This document shows, in pieces, positions 17,645 to 26,737 of a stretch of 64,000 nt of DNA (positions are counted from its first letter, which is position 1; each line of letters begins with the position of its first letter). A program made the translations under genes and the position numbers. The stretch is from an uncultured Bacteroidales bacterium (GTDB lineage Bacteria > Bacteroidota > Bacteroidia > Bacteroidales > P3). The notes beneath the pieces are model-generated. The model was not told where the DNA came from and searched no databases. It was given only the letters and a program-made list of their open reading frames with translations. Location of the stretch: positions 1-64,000 of the forward strand of contig CAMVMX010000001.1 of the NCBI GenBank assembly GCA_947168665.1, written 5' to 3'.

Positions 17645-19015
17645 CTACATCACCTTCCAATAGCCATCTTCACTGGGACCGACACGGCTAATTTTCCCCA
17701 TCTGTTTTAATTTCCATATATTTCCTTCTACGTTATCCTCAGTAATTCCACAAATACTTGCCAACTCTTTTTTTGTGATATTAGGTTTTTCGGAAATAGC
17801 AGCAAGTATTTTTTCCATAGTTTTATTGATAGATACAGTTTCCACGTTATTAGTTTTCATTTTTGTTGAATGAACATCATTGATAAGAAATGAAACTTTT
17901 ACTATATCACTGTCTACGTTGACTATGGGTTTATTGAAGTTATTTTTTTTACACTCATCATTCATTCGCATAATACCAGTCCCCCGCATTTCTATCAGTT
18001 TTCTATAATAACATTGATATGCAATATCTGGATTACGCAGCACGGAGTATCCTACAGTTCCTTTGTTGGCATAAGATATAATTGGCTCCATTGCGCCATA
18101 GTTTATGATATCAAGATGATTAGGGAATATTTGAACATCAAGAAACCCCTGATAATTGCTATAGTTTCGATGTACTATTGCATTCATAACTCCTTCTCGA
18201 ACAGCAACACGAGGATAATTCCATTTTTCCATCCGTTGTGGATTGTTAATTTCAATACGCTTTGAATAATAGTTGTCAAAAAAACTAAATATGGCCTCTA
18301 CATTTCTAAAAATATTATCGTTGTAATTTATCACTTCCATTAAATCGGAGATGGATTCAGAAAAGAAAACAGACAATCTTATTCCCAACTGAGAATAAGA
18401 GAAATAACGAGATGGATTCTTTGCATAAAGTAAGACACATGCATTGGTAACATTTCCGTTTTGTATCAGTCCGTTATTTATCAAAAACTCTTCTTCATCA
18501 CTGCTTTTTCGTCCTCCTAACTCTTGATACATTTCTATAGTTTTCTTCACCTCTTCCATATCCAAGTCCGAAAAATCTGCGCCAAGTAAGGGTACTCTTT
18601 CCCAATTTGAGTCTGCCTGTTTTCTATCGGAAATAATATGAGTTATACTATTCTTGCATTGACTACCTTCCTTTGCATAATAAGTTCCTTTATAAGAATA
18701 TGGTTTCTGACTACCTTCCCATACTCGAATCAGTAATAATTTTTTTCCATCATACGCCACCTCTTGCACATCAACTGGTGCTGCAGGAGAGATATCATAC
18801 ATCAAAGTATTCAATATTTTATTGACATCTATTTCCTTTTCAATACCAATTATTTGTTTTGATTCGTTGACACCGACAAGTATATCGCCGCCACGATTGT
18901 TCAGCATTGAGGTGACATTTTTTGCAATGTTGTCTATAGACAGCATCGTCTTAAACTCCAGGACATCACTTTCGTTTTGGCGAAGAAGATTGTCTATAAT
19001 AAATGTATTGTCCAT
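17645..19015 (-). CDS. Schlafen/AlbA_2-domain protein with GHKL-like and winged-helix C terminus
   Basis: This 456-residue protein resembles the bacterial 'putative DNA-binding / RecG-like' group. Residues 1-130 form an AlbA_2 (Schlafen-type) domain: NESDVLEFKTMLS, MLNNRGGDILVGV and YYAKEGSQCKN. Residues about 270-370 contain the HATPase_c_4-type block PRVAVREGVMNAIVHRNY and EMRGTGIMRM. The last 60 residues (KPNITKKELASICGITEDNVEGNIWKLKQMGKI, a winged helix at about 410-450) could bind DNA. The ATG overlaps the stop of the DUF4062 gene by one base (TAATG), so translation is coupled. Gene and partner are markedly AT-rich compared with flanking genes. A role in signalling or phage defence is plausible but unproven. 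Confidence 0.8.
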   Translation of the reverse strand: MDNTFIIDNLLRQNESDVLEFKTMLSIDNIAKNVTSMLNNRGGDILVGVNESKQIIGIEKEIDVNKILNTLMYDISPAAPVDVQEVAYDGKKLLLIRVWEGSQKPYSYKGTYYAKEGSQCKNSITHIISDRKQADSNWERVPLLGADFSDLDMEEVKKTIEMYQELGGRKSSDEEEFLINNGLIQNGNVTNACVLLYAKNPSRYFSYSQLGIRLSVFFSESISDLMEVINYNDNIFRNVEAIFSFFDNYYSKRIEINNPQRMEKWNYPRVAVREGVMNAIVHRNYSNYQGFLDVQIFPNHLDIINYGAMEPIISYANKGTVGYSVLRNPDIAYQCYYRKLIEMRGTGIMRMNDECKKNNFNKPIVNVDSDIVKVSFLINDVHSTKMKTNNVETVSINKTMEKILAAISEKPNITKKELASICGITEDNVEGNIWKLKQMGKISRVGPSEDGYWKVM

Positions 19016-19587
19016 TATTTACCCTCCTTTTGTATTTTGCTCATAATAAACGATATATCTTGGAATTGTGTTTGAAGATATGTTGCTATTTCATTGAATT
19101 TATAGAATTGTTGAATCCAGTTTCCTTTTCGCTCTGTAACAGGTACATCGTCTTTGATGACAAAATTGTACATATCAATGCAAAGCGGGTCAAAATACCT
19201 CTTGTTTTTGAATCTGATTAAAGTCGGGTTCTCAATATTTTTAAAAAGTTGTCTGGCGAATACGACATCTCTATGAGAGAGAAACCAATACGGTTTCCTC
19301 AATTCTACAGCCTTCTTCATCTCTTCAAAAGTGATATTCTTATCGCCAATATTGCCTGTGCCACAAGTTGTCCGAATTATTCCAAGAAACAGGTCACACT
19401 CTTCCACCGCCTTCAAACAGTTCTCCAAGTTTGACAATTCATGGTTGACCTTTATTGTACCAAGATGTGAATTCCAAACCTCATACCCCATCGCTCGCAG
19501 CAAAACACATATCTGGTTCAGCTCATTTTCAAAACCATACACAGAAGAGCTTACCATTATTTTAGGTTTGTATCTCTCGTTATTCAT
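19015..19587 (-). CDS. DUF4062 domain protein
   Basis: This 190-residue protein carries a DUF4062 domain: KIMVSSSVYGFENELNQI, then DLFLGIIRTTCGTG and ITFEEMKKAVELRKPYWFL. The fold is a Rossmann-like, TIR/nucleotide-hydrolase-resembling module found in sensor and defence proteins. I chose ATG 19587 because DUF4062 usually starts a few residues before the first strand; the frame also has an ATG at 19638. It is the first gene of a two-gene operon with the AlbA_2 protein. The pairing suggests that DUF4062 is the sensor or effector and the AlbA/GHKL protein its partner; this is inference. Confidence 0.75.
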   Translation of the reverse strand: MNNERYKPKIMVSSSVYGFENELNQICVLLRAMGYEVWNSHLGTIKVNHELSNLENCLKAVEECDLFLGIIRTTCGTGNIGDKNITFEEMKKAVELRKPYWFLSHRDVVFARQLFKNIENPTLIRFKNKRYFDPLCIDMYNFVIKDDVPVTERKGNWIQQFYKFNEIATYLQTQFQDISFIMSKIQKEGK

Positions 19588-19713
19588 CTTAGTATTGACT
19601 AAAGTTTGACAAGTTATTCTGTTAATACAATGTGACATAACAGTTTATGTAAATCACTAATTTTTAGCAATTTTACGGTATAAAAAACATAATAACACCG
19701 CTATGTCACGATG

Positions 19714-19721
19714 CAAAAATA
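19714..19721 (-). promoter_or_regulatory. -7 box (TATTTTTG) for the DUF4062/AlbA_2 pair
   Basis: This minus-strand TATTTTTG fits TAnnTTTG and lies about 75-125 bases upstream of the two possible DUF4062 starts. Confidence 0.55.
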
Positions 19722-20046
19722 CGGATTTTTTCTCAGAGATTGAGACTTTTTTTCAAAAAAGAGGCAGATAACGCAATACAAACCATGATAAACGCCTTGA
19801 AAACAATAAGACAGACAGGTAAAACACCCACAATGGAGACCAAGTGCAATGCACGGATGAAAACGACCGAAAAACTGACGGTGCTGCCTCTTTTGCCTTT
19901 CTTTGGATGCAAGGCCCAGTCCCATCTGCCGCATTCGGCAGCCGCCGACAAGTTCTCCGCCAGATACAACCAGATACAATATGCTTTACAGGCTGCAAAA
20001 AGACTCAAAAACAGCAAAAAAGTTCCCATATTAGATACTTTTTTTG

Positions 20047-20054
20047 TATCTTTG
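20047..20054 (+). promoter_or_regulatory. -7 box (TATCTTTG) for the higBA pair
   Basis: TATCTTTG lies 21 bases before the toxin ATG at 20076. Confidence 0.65.
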
Positions 20055-20075
20055 CATCATCAAACAATAATAAAA

Positions 20076-20405
20076 ATGGACATAAATATCACATACCTAT
20101 ATGAAGCACAAGTATTTATTGACAGGATGCCAACTAAGGCTCGATTGAAAATGTTTCATAATATCAGATAAGTACAGATTGGCGTGAAAGATACTCGCAT
20201 TTTCAAGAAGCTTGGCAGCAGCGATATTTGGGAGTTCCGCGCTGAATATGACGGCAACGCATACCGCCTGTTGTCATTTTGGGACAAATCGCAGCGTTCC
20301 CTCATCATCGCCACTCATGGTTTTGAGAAGAAGACCCAGAAGACCCCACTGAACGAAATAAGACATGCAGAACAAATAAAAAACGAATACTATGAAAACC
20401 GATAG
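20076..20405 (+). pseudogene. higB: HigB/RelE-type toxin interrupted by an in-frame TAA
   Basis: The frame has 109 codons and one internal stop, TAA 20169-20171, at codon 32. Before it: MDINITYLYEAQVFIDRMP. After it, in the same frame: GVKDTRIFKKLGSSDIWEFR, YDGNAYRLLSFWDK and LIIATHGFEKKTQKTP. Together these form a phage-Gp49-like HigB toxin. A single base change (AAA to TAA) would explain it. A GTG at 20184 could start a truncated protein lacking the first helices. The intact antitoxin gene overlaps the end of this frame. The usual role is mRNA cleavage on the ribosome; here the toxin is probably inactive. Confidence 0.8.
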
Positions 20406-20730
20406 CAATATGAAGACAATGACTCAAGAGGAAATGCTTGACAAATATGTCGGCAAGATTGGAACACCCGAAAGAGACGAGTTCGAAGCCTTGGTATTAG
20501 CCGAGGCACAAGAATACCTTATTGGGAATGCCATTAGACAGACTCGCAAGAAACAAGGACTCACCCAAGAACAACTCAGTGAGCGTATGGGGGTTCAGCG
20601 AGCCGCAATCTCCAAACTGGAAAGCGGCAAAAGCATCACATTCTCATCCATCGTCCGCGCCTTTCAGGCCCTCGGCGTAAAGACAGCAGACCTTGACCTT
20701 GGTGAATATGGCAGGGTAGCGCTATGGTAA
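20392..20730 (+). CDS. higA: HigA-type XRE antitoxin
   Basis: This 112-residue protein (106 if it starts at the ATG at 20410) has an N-terminal helical part that normally contacts the toxin. A HTH follows at about 48-100: IRQTRKKQGLTQEQLSERMGVQRAAISKLESGKSITFSSIVRAFQALGV. It is expected to neutralise HigB and repress its own promoter at 20047. It is intact although its toxin carries a stop codon, so it may persist as a regulator or as protection against related toxins. The start at 20392 lies 14 bases inside the toxin frame. Confidence 0.88.
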   Translation: MKTDSNMKTMTQEEMLDKYVGKIGTPERDEFEALVLAEAQEYLIGNAIRQTRKKQGLTQEQLSERMGVQRAAISKLESGKSITFSSIVRAFQALGVKTADLDLGEYGRVALW

Positions 20731-21115
20731 ATATCAAGTACTTTTGCGTTCAGAAACTGCTTTTTAAGAACGAAATGTAAGAACCAACAAATAACTAACA
20801 GACAGATGTAATAACAAAAACGCGCTTTATTCAATATGCCTATATGTCTTATTATATTTTCTGTTGTTCTACATTCTATTGTCCTGTCTGCTGGGGTATA
20901 GCCCATTTAGACTTTGCAAAGATACGCTTTATTTTCCATTCCGCACAAAAAAAAGCATCCACGTCTGCCCATTATTCCCCCACCCAAACCTACAGGTAAC
21001 CCCGTGGAAGGTTCGTTGAAGGTTTGCTTTGGAGGCGGTTTCTTTTGTTACGAACGCCGTCGCGGCCACACAATATTTTCCTCCCTGCGGCGTTCTCACA
21101 TCAAATCGACAACCC
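20731..21115. other. intergenic stretch between higA and the NIF3 gene
   Basis: No gene is supported. An 80-codon minus-strand frame (20664-20906) overlaps higA and lacks protein-like features. The only other feature is the orphan minus-strand -7 box at 20917-20924. Confidence 0.5.
20917..20924 (-). promoter_or_regulatory. orphan -7 box pointing towards higA
   Basis: TATCTTTG on the minus strand, with no convincing gene downstream. It could drive an antisense transcript across the end of higA. Confidence 0.35.
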
Positions 21116-21904
21116 ATGAAGTTATCCGAAGTCATACAGTTTCTCGACAGCGAGTTCCATCCCGAATATCAGGAGGATTACGACAACTCCGGTTTCCTGC
21201 TGGGCGACCCAGAGCGCGAGTGCTCAGGCGTGCTGGTGGCCCTGGACCTCACCCCCTCCGTCATCGCCGAGGCCGTCGCCCTCGGCGCCAATCTCATCGT
21301 CACCCACCACCCCTTCATCTTCGGCGGCGTGAAACGCATCACCCCTGCCACCGCCACCGGCCGCGCCATCATAACCCTGATCAAGAACGACCTGGCTGCC
21401 TATGCCGCCCACACCAATCTCGACAACCTTCCTGACGGCATCAACGGTATCCTCTCCTTCCAGCTGGGGCTGACCGGCTGCCGCATCCTCCGCCCGCTCA
21501 GCGCCGCCTCGTCGCCCGACATCGGCGCGGGCATGGTGGGCCAACTCCCCTACCCCTTGCCCACTGCCGCCTTCCTCGAGCAAGTCAAAGCCACCCTGGG
21601 CCTCCCCCTGCTCCGCGTCAGCGACATCGCCTCCCCCGCCGTCAGCCGTGTGGCCATCTGCGGCGGCGCGGGCAGTTTCCTCATCGACGACGCCATCCGC
21701 GCCGGGGCCGACATCTACCTGACCGGCGACCTCAAATACCACGATTTCCAGCGTGCCGAAGGCCGCATCACACTCGCCGACATCGGCCACTACGAAAGCG
21801 AACAGTTCGGCATCGGACTGATTTATTCCGTTATATCAAAAAAATTTAGTAATTTTGCATGTTTCATTAGCCAGCAAGGCAAAAGCTTTGTCAGCTATAT
21901 ATAA
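21116..21904 (+). CDS. NIF3-like dinuclear metal-centre protein
   Basis: This is a 262-residue member of the NIF3/YbgI family (also annotated as GTP cyclohydrolase 1 type 2-like). Metal-ligand motifs are visible: YDNSGFLLGD, LIVTHHPFIFGG, AHTNLDNL and, near the end, DIGHYESEQFG. The start at 21116 follows directly from MKLSEVIQFL. The family binds two metals per subunit and forms hexamers; its physiological substrate is not settled. It is followed after 42 bases by the C4 zinc-ribbon gene, a neighbourhood conserved in Bacteroidetes. Confidence 0.93.
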   Translation: MKLSEVIQFLDSEFHPEYQEDYDNSGFLLGDPERECSGVLVALDLTPSVIAEAVALGANLIVTHHPFIFGGVKRITPATATGRAIITLIKNDLAAYAAHTNLDNLPDGINGILSFQLGLTGCRILRPLSAASSPDIGAGMVGQLPYPLPTAAFLEQVKATLGLPLLRVSDIASPAVSRVAICGGAGSFLIDDAIRAGADIYLTGDLKYHDFQRAEGRITLADIGHYESEQFGIGLIYSVISKKFSNFACFISQQGKSFVSYI

Positions 21905-21946
21905 CTGTAACATAGATTTTTAATTTGTTTTTATAATAGTAGCACA

Positions 21947-22771
21947 ATGACCAAGAAAGTCACAACACCCGAAGTCACGGAACAGTCCCAGGCCGGAGCC
22001 ACACAGCAAATGACCGATGTCGACGCCGCAACCGAGCGCCGCCTCGTAGCCCTCTACACCCTCCAGCTGGTAGATTCTGAAATCGACAAAATCCAGATTA
22101 TCCGTGGCGAACTCCCTCAAGCCATTCAGGACCTCGAAGACGAGATAGCCGGCCTGCAGACCCGCATCGGCAATTTCAAAGAGAACATCGCCGAGCAGAA
22201 CGCCAACATCGCCAAGCGCAACAGCGACATCGCCGACCACCAGGCCATGATCAAGAAGTACGAGAAGCAGCAGGACAACGTCCGCAACAACCGCGAATTC
22301 GAGGCCATCAACAAGGAAATCGAGTTCCAGAACCTCGAAATCCAGCTCTGCGAGCGCCGCAACCGCGACTCCAACAGCAAAATCAAAGAACTCGAGCAGC
22401 ACATTGCGGCCGCCGAGCTGCTGATTGGCAAATGCCAGGCCGAACTCGACTCGAAGAAAGCCGAGCTCGACGGCATCATCGAGGAAACAAAGAAGGACGA
22501 AGTGCGCTACCGCAATAAATCGGCCGAGCAGGAGAAATTCATCGACGAGCACTACCTGGCCGCCTACAAGCGCATCCGCAAACAGGCCCGCAACGGCCTT
22601 GCCGTGGTCACCATCGACCGCGACGCATGCGGCGGCTGCTTCAGCAAAATCCCGCCCCAGCGCCAGAGCGAAATCAAGATGCACAAGAAAGTCATTGTCT
22701 GCGAGCACTGCGGACGCATGCTTGTCGACGACGACATCGCCCTCAAAGCCCAGGAGCAACTGCAAAAGTAA
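21947..22771 (+). CDS. coiled-coil protein with C4 zinc ribbon
   Basis: This 274-residue protein has a long antiparallel coiled coil (about 60-215) rich in Glu, Lys, Asn and Ala. A C-terminal zinc ribbon follows, with CGGCF and, 20 residues later, CEHCGRML. This is the CT398/C4-type zinc-ribbon family (formerly DUF164), thought to bind nucleic acid or act as a chaperone-like adaptor; no activity is firmly known. It pairs with the NIF3 gene upstream, probably in one operon. A short AT-rich gap separates the two. Confidence 0.88.
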   Translation: MTKKVTTPEVTEQSQAGATQQMTDVDAATERRLVALYTLQLVDSEIDKIQIIRGELPQAIQDLEDEIAGLQTRIGNFKENIAEQNANIAKRNSDIADHQAMIKKYEKQQDNVRNNREFEAINKEIEFQNLEIQLCERRNRDSNSKIKELEQHIAAAELLIGKCQAELDSKKAELDGIIEETKKDEVRYRNKSAEQEKFIDEHYLAAYKRIRKQARNGLAVVTIDRDACGGCFSKIPPQRQSEIKMHKKVIVCEHCGRMLVDDDIALKAQEQLQK

Positions 22772-22923
22772 GTTTGCCGAATGTGTTGATTCGTGAATAC
22801 GTCATCCCGCCAGCGGGCAGACACTGTGCAACGCCATACATTCCGACATGCCATCACCCCGACACATTCAACCAATAGCACCACACATCCAATTCACACG
22901 TACACACAATAACATAAATCTTT

Positions 22924-24450
22924 ATGACCCATTATATCAATCCCGACGAGCGGCTCACCATCTCCAAAATCCGTGAGATTGTGGAAGGCCACCAAACCCT
23001 CGCCCTGAGCGACGAAGCCAAACGCCGCATCCAGAAATGCCGCGACTATCTCGACAAAAAGATGGAAACCCAGAAAGAACCCATCTACGGAGTCACCACC
23101 GGTTTCGGCTCGCTCTGCAACATTTCCATCAGCAAAGAGCAGCTCAGCCAGCTGCAAAAGAACCTCGTCATGAGCCACGCCTGCGGCGTGGGCGACGAAG
23201 TACCCGCCGAGGTAGTCCGCCTCATGCTCCTGCTCAAAGTGCAAAACTTCTGCTTCGGCTACAGCGGCGCACAACTGCAGACCGTACAGCGCCTGGCCGA
23301 CTGCTACAACAACGACGTCCTGCCGGTCGTCTACCAGCAAGGCAGCCTGGGCGCCAGCGGCGACCTCTGCCCATTAGCCAACCTCATGCTCCCCGCCATC
23401 CTCGGCCTCGGCGAAGTCTACTGGAAAGGCCGCCGTTGCGACGTGAAGGAAGTCTACGACGCCCTCGGCTGGCAGCCCATCGAGCTGCAGAGCAAAGAAG
23501 GCCTCGCCCTCCTCAACGGCACCCAGTTCATGAGCAGCTATGCTGTGTGGAGCATCCTCAAAGCCCAGCGGCTCAGCCGCCAGGCCGACATGATTCTCTC
23601 CCTCAGCCTCGACGCCTTCGACGGCCGCATCGAACCCTTCTTCGACTGCCTCCACCAAGTCCGTCCCCACAAAGGCCAGATTCAGACAGCCGCCGCCGTC
23701 CGCCACTTCACCAAAGGCAGCCAAATCATCGCCCGCCACAAAGAGCATGTGCAGGACCCCTACAGTTTCCGCTGCGCACCACAAGTGCACGGCGCCGCCA
23801 AAGACACCATCGCCTATGTGACCTCCGTTGTCGAGACCGAGATTAACTCCACCACCGACAACCCCATCGTCCTCCCCGACGAAGACCTGGTCATCTCCGG
23901 CGGCCATTTCCACGGCGAACCCCTGGCCATGGTGCTCGACTTCCTGGCCATTGCCGTCGCCGAACTGGGCAGCATCAGCGAACGCCGCACCTACCAGCTT
24001 ATCGACGCCAAGCGCGGCCTCCCCAGCTTCCTTGTGGCCAAACCCGGCCTCAACAGCGGATTCATGATCCCGCAGTATGCCGCCGCCGCCATCGTCAGCC
24101 AGAGCAAGCAACTCTGCACCCCCTGCAGTGTCGACAGCATCCCCTCCAGCCAGAACCAGGAGGACCTCGTCAGCATGGGCGGCAACGCCGCCACCAAGTG
24201 CTACCGCGTTGTGGAGAACACCGAGCGCGTCCTTGCCATCGAACTCTTCAACGCCGCCCAGGCACTCGACTTCCGCCATCAGGAAGGCCTCAAGAGCAGC
24301 CCCCTCATCGAAAGCCTCATGGCCGACTACCGCAAGTGCGTCAACTTTGTCGACATCGACCAAATCATGTACCGGCTCATCCACGCCAGCGTCAGTTTCC
24401 TCCAACAGATGAACGTCGACATCGACACCGACTACACCCAAGACAAGTAA
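22924..24450 (+). CDS. hutH: histidine ammonia-lyase
   Basis: This 508-residue enzyme turns histidine into urocanate and ammonia, the first step of histidine degradation. The triad Ala144-Ser145-Gly146 in GSLGASGDLCPLA cyclises to the MIO cofactor. Other conserved blocks are YGVTTGFGSL (residues 55-64), the catalytic Tyr in this loop, TTDNPIV and SSQNQEDLVSMG. Length matches the family. The gene ends the rightward run NIF3, zinc ribbon, hutH and is followed by a hairpin. hutU and hutI are not in this window, but the last enzyme of the pathway, FtcD, is. Confidence 0.97.
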   Translation: MTHYINPDERLTISKIREIVEGHQTLALSDEAKRRIQKCRDYLDKKMETQKEPIYGVTTGFGSLCNISISKEQLSQLQKNLVMSHACGVGDEVPAEVVRLMLLLKVQNFCFGYSGAQLQTVQRLADCYNNDVLPVVYQQGSLGASGDLCPLANLMLPAILGLGEVYWKGRRCDVKEVYDALGWQPIELQSKEGLALLNGTQFMSSYAVWSILKAQRLSRQADMILSLSLDAFDGRIEPFFDCLHQVRPHKGQIQTAAAVRHFTKGSQIIARHKEHVQDPYSFRCAPQVHGAAKDTIAYVTSVVETEINSTTDNPIVLPDEDLVISGGHFHGEPLAMVLDFLAIAVAELGSISERRTYQLIDAKRGLPSFLVAKPGLNSGFMIPQYAAAAIVSQSKQLCTPCSVDSIPSSQNQEDLVSMGGNAATKCYRVVENTERVLAIELFNAAQALDFRHQEGLKSSPLIESLMADYRKCVNFVDIDQIMYRLIHASVSFLQQMNVDIDTDYTQDK

Positions 24451-24521
24451 GTCAAAACATCGGGCCAAGGCAGAGCCAACCGCACGCCTTTTGGCATCAG
24501 CCACAGCCATTCACACACCCC

Positions 24522-24556
24522 AAAAGAGGCACCACCAAGCAGTGAGTGCCTCTTTT
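24522..24556 (+). terminator. hairpin after hutH
   Basis: AAAAGAGGCAC (24522-24532) pairs with GTGCCTCTTTT (24546-24556). The 3' arm ends in a T-run on the plus strand. Confidence 0.75.
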
Positions 24557-24672
24557 CCATTCCAGACCCCGCCCTCAGCATTGCCCACAGTCCAAACCCC
24601 AACCACAGCCCCACCATCCGCCCCACCCGAAAAAGCAACCCTTACGGAAAACCCATCACCGACACAATACCT

Positions 24673-24705
24673 AAAAAAAAGTCGCCCCACCCTGCGTGGA
24701 GCGAC
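24673..24705 (-). terminator. terminator of the lipoprotein gene at 24734
   Basis: On the minus strand GTCGCTCCAC pairs with GTGGGGCGAC (24681-24690 with 24696-24705) and is followed by eight T's. Confidence 0.9.
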
Positions 24706-24733
24706 CCAATATGACTAATTGTCAAATCAACTG

Positions 24734-25507
24734 CTATTGCACGTCCTGCACCAGACGGACAGCAAAACCGGGGTAGCGGTGCTCATAGCACACCACTGCG
24801 GCACTGGCCAGCTGCTGGAAAGCGAAGCCCCATGCGCCGTTGACAAAATCCTCGGTCGAGGTCCAGTAGCGGCCACTGCCAGCCGACTTGAAACTTTTGC
24901 CCTCGCGGTAGCCGGTGACTGGCAGGAAAACGGCTCCAGCCGTCTCCATCTTCTGCCACATGCGGGCGTTATAGACATTGCTGTCCAGATAGTTCATGCC
25001 GGGGAAGTAAGGGCAACTGTCAGGCTGAGTCCAGAGGTCGGGCAGGAGGATGAGTCCCGTGGTGGTGTTGACGCGGCCGAGGGCATACTTCTTTCTTGCG
25101 TCGGTGCGGCCCTTCATGATGAATTTCCACTCATCCTTGTTGAGCGTGCGCCAATTGCCTCCCACTTTGGTCCCCCAGTCGGTGAAGGACGGATAGTCGC
25201 TGTCCTTGATTGAGATATTCAGGGGATTATCCACCGCGCCCCACCCAAAGAGGTCTATCTGCCCCATGTAGGTGGTGTCGGCAATGGCGGCGTTGACATC
25301 GCCCATGCATTCGGTCTGATTTTCATAGATGCCGAAACTTCGGGTGAGCTTGTTGTAATACAGATTGCCTTTGGCAAACTTCACCTGCTTCCCGTTGCCA
25401 ATGGAGAATCCGCCTTCGACCATGGTTTCCTTGCCGCAGGCTGCCACACAAAGGGCTGCCACGGCCACCACCGCAAGTTTAGTGAGTGCTGATGCTACTT
25501 TTTTCAT
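24734..25507 (-). CDS. SPII lipoprotein, paralogue of the one at 3524
   Basis: This 257-residue lipoprotein has a signal peptide and lipobox (VAVAALCVAAC). It shares with the product at 3524-4390 the blocks FAKGNLYY, GQIDLFGWGA, WRTLNKDEW, TGLILLPDLW, GAVFLPVTGYREG, YWTSTED and FAVRLVQD. These two proteins are members of one expanded family. The repeated aromatic/Gly blocks suggest an FGE-sulfatase-like or carbohydrate-contacting fold; function unknown. The gene has its own promoter (25613) and terminator (24673), so it is monocistronic. Confidence 0.78.
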   Translation of the reverse strand: MKKVASALTKLAVVAVAALCVAACGKETMVEGGFSIGNGKQVKFAKGNLYYNKLTRSFGIYENQTECMGDVNAAIADTTYMGQIDLFGWGAVDNPLNISIKDSDYPSFTDWGTKVGGNWRTLNKDEWKFIMKGRTDARKKYALGRVNTTTGLILLPDLWTQPDSCPYFPGMNYLDSNVYNARMWQKMETAGAVFLPVTGYREGKSFKSAGSGRYWTSTEDFVNGAWGFAFQQLASAAVVCYEHRYPGFAVRLVQDVQ

Positions 25508-25612
25508 CGTTGAAAGGTACTTTTATACTGGTTGTATTTCTTTAATTATCAATGTTATAATAATACACAACGGAACGTGTCGGCCCGTGGGGGACACGAT
25601 TGTTTCCAACTG

Positions 25613-25620
25613 CAAAGATA
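25613..25620 (-). promoter_or_regulatory. -7 box (TATCTTTG) for the lipoprotein gene at 24734
   Basis: Minus-strand TATCTTTG about 106 bases upstream of the start at 25507. Confidence 0.6.
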
Positions 25621-25828
25621 CATTTTTTTTTCGACTTGGCAGTTTTTTTCTTCTTTTTCTTTCCTCGCTCCCCCTCACGCAGCCTCATGCCGGCAGGCTG
25701 CAAGTTCGCCTCTTCTGTCCTTTTGATACAATATACATACGGCTTTTGCTCCATGTGCATCCGTACAAGCGGCATGGAGAGTATGGCGACATGGGGCAGG
25801 AGGAGCGGACCCAGAGCGTGGCCAGGGC

Positions 25829-25871
25829 AAAAAAATGCCGTGCCGCGGCCGTTTGTCCGGCTGCGGCACGG
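25829..25871 (-). terminator. terminator of the LRR gene at 25918
   Basis: CCGTGCCGC (25838-25846) pairs with GCGGCACGG (25863-25871). On the minus strand the hairpin is followed by CATTTTTTTG. Confidence 0.88.
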
Positions 25872-25917
25872 GGCTGAGAGTGCTTTGCCGGACTGCTGGA
25901 GGTCCGGCAACGGAGGG

Positions 25918-26688
25918 TCACATGGACTGGATGGCGTACTGGCCCCAGATGTAGGAGGCTTTGTAGGCGGGGAAGTGCTGGCCGGTGACGTAGACGGGTA
26001 TCTCGCGGCCGAAGGCGGGATGGCACTCGGGTTCGGGGGGGACAGGGCCGAAGAAAGTGACGGTTTTGAGCTGCTCATAACCGTCGAAGGCGTGGCAGCC
26101 GATGACGGTGACGGAGGCGGGGATGAGGTAGTCGGTGACGAGTTTGCAGTTCATGAAGGTGCCTTCGGGGATTTCGGTGAGGCCATGCGAAATGACAAAA
26201 TGGCGCACGTTGGTGCAGTCCTTGAAGGCGTAGGTGCCCATCTCGGTGACGGAGTTGGGCATGACCACGTCAATGAGCGAAGTGCAGCCCTCAAAGGCGC
26301 TGGAGCCGATGAAGGTGAGGGTCTTGGGCATGAGGATGACGCGGAGGTCGGTGCAGCGGTAGAAAGCGCGCTCGCCTATGAAGAACATGGTGGTGGGAAG
26401 TTCGACACCCTGGATGCGGATGCAGTTGGCAAAGGCTTCGTCGGCTATGCCGGTGACGACAAAGTTCTGGTTGTTGTATTTCACGGTGCGGGGCACTTTG
26501 ATGTAGCCGCCGAGGAGTTCGGGGTTCTGTTGGTTGTACCACACGTTGACCTCACCGTAGTCGATGATTTTGTAATGCAGCACTTGGCCGGTGGTGCATA
26601 CGGCCGAGAAGTCGGCCTGCTGGTCGGTCTGGGCGATGGCGGGGCTTGTCAGCAGGACAAGCAGGAGGATGTTGATGATTCTTTTCAT
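25918..26688 (-). CDS. secreted leucine-rich repeat (LRR_5/BspA-like) protein
   Basis: This 256-residue protein has a signal peptide (MKRIINILLLVLLTSPAIAQ). Repeats of about 23-24 residues of the BspA-like LRR_5 type run from about 85 to 220 (for example IADEAFANCIRIQGVELP, IGERAFYRCTDLRVILMP and IGSSAFEGCTSLIDVVMP). No sorting domain or anchor is visible at the C terminus, so it is probably periplasmic or released. It follows polA on the same strand after 49 bases and has its own terminator. It is similar in repeat type to the 1090-residue protein at 49365. Confidence 0.85.
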   Translation of the reverse strand: MKRIINILLLVLLTSPAIAQTDQQADFSAVCTTGQVLHYKIIDYGEVNVWYNQQNPELLGGYIKVPRTVKYNNQNFVVTGIADEAFANCIRIQGVELPTTMFFIGERAFYRCTDLRVILMPKTLTFIGSSAFEGCTSLIDVVMPNSVTEMGTYAFKDCTNVRHFVISHGLTEIPEGTFMNCKLVTDYLIPASVTVIGCHAFDGYEQLKTVTFFGPVPPEPECHPAFGREIPVYVTGQHFPAYKASYIWGQYAIQSM

Positions 26689-26737
26689 GGGTTATTGCAA
26701 TTAAAATGGGTTTGGCATTGATTGTGGAATGGTGGTG

